From NCBI GenBank assembly GCA_003133005.1, contig PKZI01000216.1:1-10241 (forward strand): a stretch of 10,241 nt of DNA, given 5' to 3'. A model generated the notes under the pieces. That model was given only the letters and a program-made list of their open reading frames with translations, was not told the origin of the DNA and ran no database searches. Source of the stretch: Acidimicrobiaceae bacterium. GTDB lineage: Bacteria > Actinomycetota > Acidimicrobiia > Acidimicrobiales > RAAP-2. Of the stretch, positions 6,711 to 10,241 are shown in pieces. The translations under genes and the position numbers were made by a program. Position 1 is the first letter of the stretch; every line of letters starts with the position of its first letter.

Positions 6711-7817
6711 CTAGGCCCGAGGGCGACCGAGTCCGGCGAAGCCGTACCCGAGTCGGATGGGCACGATATGAACGCGAGTGCCAGTCTCTTCAGCCTCGAT
6801 CATGTCGCCGTGACCCACGTACATCGCGACGTGCTCGTCGCCGTTATACCCGTAGAACAAGAGGTCGCCCGGCTCAATATCGTAGAGAGGCACTCGTTCG
6901 GTGTCTTCATATTGGGCACCGGAGTAGTGCGGGAAGTCAATGCCGGCGGCCTCGTATGCGAGCATGATAAGTCCCGAACAGTCGACGCAGCTGCGCGACG
7001 CGCCGCCCCAGCAGTACCACGTGCCGATGTAGGACATCGCCGCGCGAATCGCGATGTTCGCTCGCGAGTCCGGCGGAGGAGCGGGGAAGCCGTTGATGCG
7101 TTTGGCGGACTTGAGGGTTCCGTCGGATTTCGCGGCGGCGGCCGCCTCGGCGTCAGCGACGTAGACCGCGATTTGGCCCTTCACCTGACTGAGCGTGGAC
7201 TGCAATGACGCCTGGAGCACCTTGGCGGTGTGGAACGCGGACGCGGCGACTTTTGTTGCGGCCCGAGCTTGATCGTCCTCGTTACTCAAGATGCTTCGTT
7301 CTTGGGTCAATTCGATGCGGTAGTTTTTCAGACTCGCGATCGTCGAACTGACGTTGCCCTGGGCGATCTTGCCGTAGACGTCGGTGGCGCCCACGTTCGC
7401 GGCGTTGTTCGTGAACAACGGGTTGTTACTCGCGGCGGCGCCATTCGTGACGTAGGCGAAGATCGCGTCCTGGACGAGTTGGCTGGTGCCATTGGACACC
7501 TTGTTCTTGATGGCCGCGACGGTCTGTTTGGTGTGGGTGATCTGATTGTTGAACTTGTTCAACTTGATCTGGGCCTCGTCGTAGCGCTGGCCCAGGAGTT
7601 CGACCCTGGCGTTGATGTTTTGGATCTGGTTGTAGAGGGCCGTTGCCTTGGCTCGGTCGCTCGCAATTCCCGAGGCTCCGGCGAGACGTGGCAAAACAGC
7701 CACAGTGCTAGAACACACTGCGACGACAGCCAAAGCGGATGCAATCCACCGGAACCGCTGAAGTCCCCTTGTTGGCCGTAGCGTCGAGAAGCGCGCGCGG
7801 CGCTCGACGTCAGTCAC
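6711..7817 (-). CDS. Secreted NlpC/P60 peptidoglycan hydrolase with N-terminal coiled coil (RipA-like)
   Basis: It probably cleaves peptide stems of peptidoglycan outside the membrane (D-Glu/DAP-type endopeptidase, known for the family). Residues 1-23 are basic, 24-47 form a hydrophobic signal segment, and Ala46-Gly47-Ala48 suggests cleavage after 48. Residues 51-230 are helical/coiled coil, as in RipA-type and related actinobacterial hydrolases where this region occludes the active site. The NlpC/P60 domain (about 254-368) has Cys280 in CVDCSGL, His329 in DEHVAMYVG and Glu341 in MIEAEETG as catalytic triad. Many family members have His at the third place, but Glu occurs in the RipA group. 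GTG 7817 is the only reasonable start: an in-frame stop lies 24 bases upstream and no methionine follows until residue 261. There is no Shine-Dalgarno sequence; a TAACCT -10 box ends 7 bases upstream, indicating a leaderless mRNA. Confidence 0.93.
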   Translation of the reverse strand: MTDVERRARFSTLRPTRGLQRFRWIASALAVVAVCSSTVAVLPRLAGASGIASDRAKATALYNQIQNINARVELLGQRYDEAQIKLNKFNNQITHTKQTVAAIKNKVSNGTSQLVQDAIFAYVTNGAAASNNPLFTNNAANVGATDVYGKIAQGNVSSTIASLKNYRIELTQERSILSNEDDQARAATKVAASAFHTAKVLQASLQSTLSQVKGQIAVYVADAEAAAAAKSDGTLKSAKRINGFPAPPPDSRANIAIRAAMSYIGTWYCWGGASRSCVDCSGLIMLAYEAAGIDFPHYSGAQYEDTERVPLYDIEPGDLLFYGYNGDEHVAMYVGHGDMIEAEETGTRVHIVPIRLGYGFAGLGRPRA

Positions 7818-7824
7818 CTGATAA

Positions 7825-7830
7825 AGGTTA
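7825..7830 (-). promoter_or_regulatory. Candidate -10 box for the leaderless NlpC/P60 transcript
   Basis: TAACCT on the minus strand ends 7 bases before GTG 7817, where transcription would be expected to start. It overlaps the downstream copy of a tandem GTAACC repeat, so a protein bound to the repeat would compete with RNA polymerase. Confidence 0.45.
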
Positions 7831-7842
7831 CTGTCTGGTTAC
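7826..7842 (-). promoter_or_regulatory. Tandem GTAACC repeat, a possible MtrA-type response-regulator site
   Basis: GTAACC-AGACA-GTAACC is read on the minus strand (7842-7837 and 7831-7826): two identical hexamers with an 11-bp period, so on one face of the helix. OmpR-family regulators bind this kind of direct repeat. Actinobacterial MtrA is known to recognise tandem GTAAC/GTCAC-like hexamers and to control wall-hydrolase genes. The overlap with the -10 box would fit repression. The assignment to MtrA is inference. Confidence 0.45.
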
Positions 7843-7868
7843 GAACCGAGGGGTCCAAAAGTTCGTAA
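7839..7868. repeat. 8-bp inverted repeat TTACGAAC-N14-GTTCGTAA in the divergent promoter region
   Basis: Perfect arms lie at 7839-7846 and 7861-7868 with a 14-base spacer. The right arm is part of a second tandem repeat, AAGTTC-GTAAG-AAGTTC (7859-7864 and 7870-7875, 11-bp period). A further inverted copy, CGAACTTT, lies at 7938-7945 just upstream of the lyase -10 box. The sites lie between the divergent NlpC/P60 and CoA-ester lyase genes and may be regulator half-sites. Confidence 0.4.
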
Positions 7869-7955
7869 GAAGTTCTGAACCTCCTTGTCAGGGGGAAGAA
7901 AAGGGCGATCGGCCCGAAGTGTGCATTTACGGCAATTCGAACTTTGTAACGAGAA

Positions 7956-7961
7956 TAGGCT
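7956..7961 (+). promoter_or_regulatory. Candidate -10 box for the leaderless CoA-ester lyase transcript
   Basis: TAGGCT ends 7 bases before ATG 7969 with no Shine-Dalgarno sequence in between, matching the leaderless layout. A GTAACG hexamer (7946-7951) sits immediately upstream, but only once. Confidence 0.45.
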
Positions 7962-7968
7962 CGTGCGC

Positions 7969-8907
7969 ATGTCAGAACGTTCGCGCTCCTTACCTCGCCG
8001 CTCGTGCCTCTCGACGCCGGGGTCCTCTGACCGATTCCTCGCCAAGGCCCCGACGTCCAGCGCTGACATGAGTTTCCTCGACCTCGAGGATTCGGTTGCA
8101 CCGAACGAAAAGGTCGCCGCACGCGCCAAAGTGGTTGAGGCCATTCGGACGCTGTCGTGGGATGAACGTGTGCTTTGTGTGCGAGTGAACGCGTGGGACA
8201 CGCCCTGGACCTACAGCGACGTCATCGAGGTCGTGGGCAACGCGGGAGATCGGCTCGACGAGATAATGATGCCCAAGGTGCGCCGCGCGTCCGACGTGGT
8301 CGCGATGGACCTCTTGCTCACCCAAGTAGAGAAGAACGCCGGCCTGGCGCCCGGCCACATTGGTATCGAGGCGCAAATCGAGACCGCCGAGGGCCTGATC
8401 AACGTGGAAGAGATCTGCGCCGCGTCGACACGCCTCGAGACAATCGTCTTTGGTCCCGCGGACTTCGCGGCATCAATTGGCATGCCGGTGACGACCATTG
8501 ATGAACGAATCCACGACGGTCCCTCGAACCCTTTCAGTTACGTTTTCGCCAAAATCTTGATGGCCGGGCGCGCGAATGGGCTGCACGTCATCGACGGGCC
8601 GTTCCTCAAGGTGCGCGACCTCGACGCGCTGCGCTATGCCGCCGGGATCTCTTTCTCGTACGGATTTGACGGCAAGTGGGCGCTCACCCCCGATCAAGCA
8701 CTGGTACTCAATGAGGTGTACTCACCGAGCCAAGAGCTCTTTGACAAGTCCTTTGACATACTTGACACGTATCGGGTGGCGACAGAGCAGGAACACACGG
8801 GGGCGTTGATGTTCGGGGACGAGATGATTGATGAGGCGTCGGCGAAAATTGCGAACTCTTTCGTGACTCGGGGCCTTCGATCAGGTATGAAACGCACGAC
8901 GCCCTAG
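7969..8907 (+). CDS. CoA-ester lyase of the HpcH/HpaI-CitE family (malyl-CoA or citramalyl-CoA lyase-like)
   Basis: Enzymes of this TIM-barrel family cleave or form malyl-, methylmalyl- or citramalyl-CoA using Mg2+. From ATG 7969 the protein has 312 residues. Visible motifs are CLSTPGSSDRFLAKA with Arg22, FLDLEDSVAPNEK (Glu40, Asp41), CVRVNAWDT with Arg72, EIMMPKV with Lys103, and the metal-binding pair Glu138 in IETAEGL and Asp165 in FGPADFAASIG. Length and C-terminal tail fit stand-alone lyases rather than the citrate lyase beta subunit; no citrate lyase alpha or gamma genes are nearby. An open frame continues upstream to 7885, but family homology begins at the RRSCLSTPG strand and the -10 box at 7956-7961 fits ATG 7969; GTG 7963 is a two-residue alternative. 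The exact substrate cannot be told from the sequence. Confidence 0.9.
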   Translation: MSERSRSLPRRSCLSTPGSSDRFLAKAPTSSADMSFLDLEDSVAPNEKVAARAKVVEAIRTLSWDERVLCVRVNAWDTPWTYSDVIEVVGNAGDRLDEIMMPKVRRASDVVAMDLLLTQVEKNAGLAPGHIGIEAQIETAEGLINVEEICAASTRLETIVFGPADFAASIGMPVTTIDERIHDGPSNPFSYVFAKILMAGRANGLHVIDGPFLKVRDLDALRYAAGISFSYGFDGKWALTPDQALVLNEVYSPSQELFDKSFDILDTYRVATEQEHTGALMFGDEMIDEASAKIANSFVTRGLRSGMKRTTP

Positions 8908-8918
8908 GTTAAAAAAGG

Positions 8919-8943
8919 CTTAATAGGAACCACTCCTACTAAG
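8919..8943. promoter_or_regulatory. 25-bp imperfect palindrome before the nickel/cobalt transporter gene
   Basis: CTTAATAGGA (8919-8928), a 5-base centre ACCAC, then TCCTACTAAG (8934-8943). Nine of ten arm positions are complementary. It lies in the 44-bp gap after the lyase stop, and its right arm runs into the AAGGTG ribosome site of the transporter. It could be an operator for a metal-sensing repressor or an RNA hairpin hiding the ribosome site. No T-run follows, so a terminator is unlikely. Confidence 0.5.
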
Positions 8944-8951
8944 GTGTCCTT

Positions 8952-10175
8952 ATGGCGACCCTGATTACTCCAAATGTTGGCCGACGCCAACAGTTTCGCG
9001 AATCGCTCACCAAGAATGAATGGCGCCGAGCGCGCTGGATGATCCTCTCAATCTTGATGCTGCACGTGATCGGTTTTGGTATTTTCATCGCGTTCGTACT
9101 TCCCGGTCACTACAAGGGATTAGGGATTGGTATTGCAGGCTTGGCGTACTCGCTTGGACTTCGTCACGCCTTTGACGCCGACCACATCGCGGCGATTGAC
9201 AACACGACGCGCAAGTTAATGAACGATCGCGTCGACGAAGTCGAGCCACGTCGTCCTTTGAGCATTGGCTACTGGTTCTCCCTCGGGCATTCAACAATCG
9301 TTGTGGCCATTGGGGCCGGCCTCGTCATCGCCGAGAGGACGGTGTTCTCCGCGGTGTCGAACAACGGTTCGGGATTAGAACAGTTCGGTGGTGTTTTTGG
9401 CACCCTTGTCTCGGCCGCGTTTCTCTTTCTCATCGCGATCCTCAACGTAGTGATCCTGACCGGAATTATCAGCGTCTTTCGATCGATGCGTCATGGGCTC
9501 TACAACGAAGCAGAACTCGAGCGTCATCTCAACAACCGGGGCTTCTTCTTTCGATTCTTTGGCAAATGGATGAAGTCCATTACGAAGGAATGGCAGATGT
9601 ACCCGGTGGGCGTCGTCTTCGGCCTCGGTTTTGACACCGCGACCGAAGTGGCGCTCTTGGCGACGACGGCTCTCTTCGCTACGAAGGAACTCCCCTGGTA
9701 CTCGATCATGTGTCTGCCGATTTTGTTCACGGCGGGCATGGCGTTGATGGACACCATTGACGGGCTCTTCATGAACGTCGCGTACTCCTACGCATTGTTC
9801 AATCCCATTCGTCGGATTTACTACAACCTCATGATCACCGGACTGTCGATCGCGATCTGCGTATTCATTGGTGGCATCGAAGTGCTCGGGTTGCTGCCAA
9901 TGGAGCTTCACTGGAAGGGCGGATTCTGGAACTTCTCCGAAAAGTTCAACATCAACACGGCGGGCTACGTCATTGTTGGATTGTTCGTCGTGGTCTGGGC
10001 GGGATCGGTTCTTCTCTGGAAATACGGACGCATTGAAGAAAAATGGGGTTCCCGGCTGCGCGTGGAGGACATCGTGCAACTAGAGGCTGACGAACGCGCA
10101 TTTGGTTCCCCGAATGAATCGCTCGAAGACGCGTTACGCCAGTCCGTCGACCAGCCGACGCGAGATGACTTTTAG
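8952..10175 (+). CDS. nixA: NiCoT-family high-affinity nickel/cobalt transporter (HoxN/NixA type)
   Basis: NiCoT permeases import Ni2+ and/or Co2+ across the cytoplasmic membrane. The 407-residue protein carries the family signatures: RHAFDADHI (71-79, giving His72-x4-Asp77-His78, the metal-binding helix II motif), FSLGHST (109-115), LGFDTATE (225-232) and MALMDTIDG (263-271). There are about eight hydrophobic segments, including 30-50, 57-72, 106-126, 149-175, 218-241, 252-268, 295-315 and 338-356. The cytoplasmic tail from about 360 is long and acidic. ATG 8952 has AAGGTG (8941-8946) with a 5-base spacer. Preference for nickel or cobalt cannot be read from the sequence, and no nickel or cobalamin enzyme lies in the window. 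The 3' end overlaps an opposite-strand gene by 42 bp. A 25-bp palindrome at the ribosome site suggests metal-dependent control. Confidence 0.95.
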   Translation: MATLITPNVGRRQQFRESLTKNEWRRARWMILSILMLHVIGFGIFIAFVLPGHYKGLGIGIAGLAYSLGLRHAFDADHIAAIDNTTRKLMNDRVDEVEPRRPLSIGYWFSLGHSTIVVAIGAGLVIAERTVFSAVSNNGSGLEQFGGVFGTLVSAAFLFLIAILNVVILTGIISVFRSMRHGLYNEAELERHLNNRGFFFRFFGKWMKSITKEWQMYPVGVVFGLGFDTATEVALLATTALFATKELPWYSIMCLPILFTAGMALMDTIDGLFMNVAYSYALFNPIRRIYYNLMITGLSIAICVFIGGIEVLGLLPMELHWKGGFWNFSEKFNINTAGYVIVGLFVVVWAGSVLLWKYGRIEEKWGSRLRVEDIVQLEADERAFGSPNESLEDALRQSVDQPTRDDF

Positions 10176-10241
10176 ACAGAGCGTTTCGTCGGCGCCCTCA
10201 AAGATTGACAGCACCCGAGCGTCCACGAAGTAGCGGCTGAC
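10134..10241 (-). CDS. Acyl-CoA dehydrogenase, C-terminal 35 residues only (cut by the window edge)
   Basis: The minus-strand frame open from the edge ends at TAA 10136-10134 and encodes RYFVDARVLSIFEGADE followed by TLCLKVISRRLVDGLA. This matches the end of acyl-CoA dehydrogenases: it aligns with RDAKITQIYEGTNQVQRVVISKYLL of the complete enzyme at 3715-4857, with the catalytic-base Glu retained in FEG. The larger part lies beyond the window. It overlaps the transporter gene tail to tail by 42 bp (10134-10175), so its last 14 codons, stop included, are antisense to the transporter's last codons. The fragment is short, so subfamily cannot be assigned. Confidence 0.75.
   Translation of the reverse strand, partial: VSRYFVDARVLSIFEGADETLCLKVISRRLVDGLA

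Noticed and set aside
7885..7968. N-terminal extension of the CoA-ester lyase by 28 residues
   Set aside because: The extra residues do not look like family sequence, and the -10 box at 7956-7961 would fall inside the coding region; ATG 7969 fits better.
9375..10079. A 234-codon open frame antisense to the transporter gene
   Set aside because: The charged, low-complexity translation opposite a membrane protein is a typical antisense shadow; no ribosome site or motif was seen.

Overview
The window is a densely packed bacterial chromosome segment, rich in G+C by eye (not counted). The actinobacterial-type LeuB, the RipA-style NlpC/P60 hydrolase with a coiled-coil front, and three genes with TANNNT -10 boxes placed for leaderless transcripts all point to an actinobacterium. 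An Acidimicrobiia-like aquatic lineage is my guess, not something the sequence proves. I see no insertion sequence, integrase, tRNA, rRNA, CRISPR array or broken gene. No stretch over 300 bases lacks a gene; the two largest gaps (1134-1257 and 7818-7968) are divergent promoter regions.

Left part (1-3203): a leucine/branched-chain amino acid locus split between strands. On the minus strand greA (transcription elongation factor) runs directly into leuC (isopropylmalate isomerase large subunit, cut by the window edge), with the greA stop touching the leuC start. Divergently, leuB (3-isopropylmalate dehydrogenase) and ilvE (branched-chain aminotransferase) overlap by one base. LeuC, LeuB and IlvE are steps 2, 3 and 4 of leucine synthesis.

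Middle (3204-5877): the plus-strand run continues with a small protein of unknown function, an acyl-CoA dehydrogenase of the short-chain type, and a 335-residue fusion. The fusion has a helical N-terminal domain, a very basic/acidic linker and a C-terminal domain resembling the MazF/PemK fold, with no separate antitoxin gene. Spacing is tight (12-26 bp), so one operon is likely, with a probable internal promoter before the small protein.

Right part (5911-10241): on the minus strand a secreted NlpC/P60 peptidoglycan hydrolase is followed after 2 bp by an Lgt-like membrane protein that has lost most residues needed for lipoprotein diacylglyceryl transfer. A 151-bp divergent promoter region with two 11-bp-period tandem repeats and an 8-bp dyad separates these from a plus-strand CoA-ester lyase (CitE/malyl-CoA lyase family). 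Next comes a NiCoT-family nickel/cobalt transporter, preceded by a 25-bp near-perfect palindrome that overlaps its ribosome binding site. At the right edge the C-terminus of a second acyl-CoA dehydrogenase enters on the minus strand and overlaps the transporter gene tail to tail by 42 bp.

Most genes are ordinary metabolism. The items least explained by known families are the MazF-like fusion, the degenerate Lgt homologue paired with a wall hydrolase, the repeat-laden promoter at 7818-7968, and the palindrome before the metal transporter.
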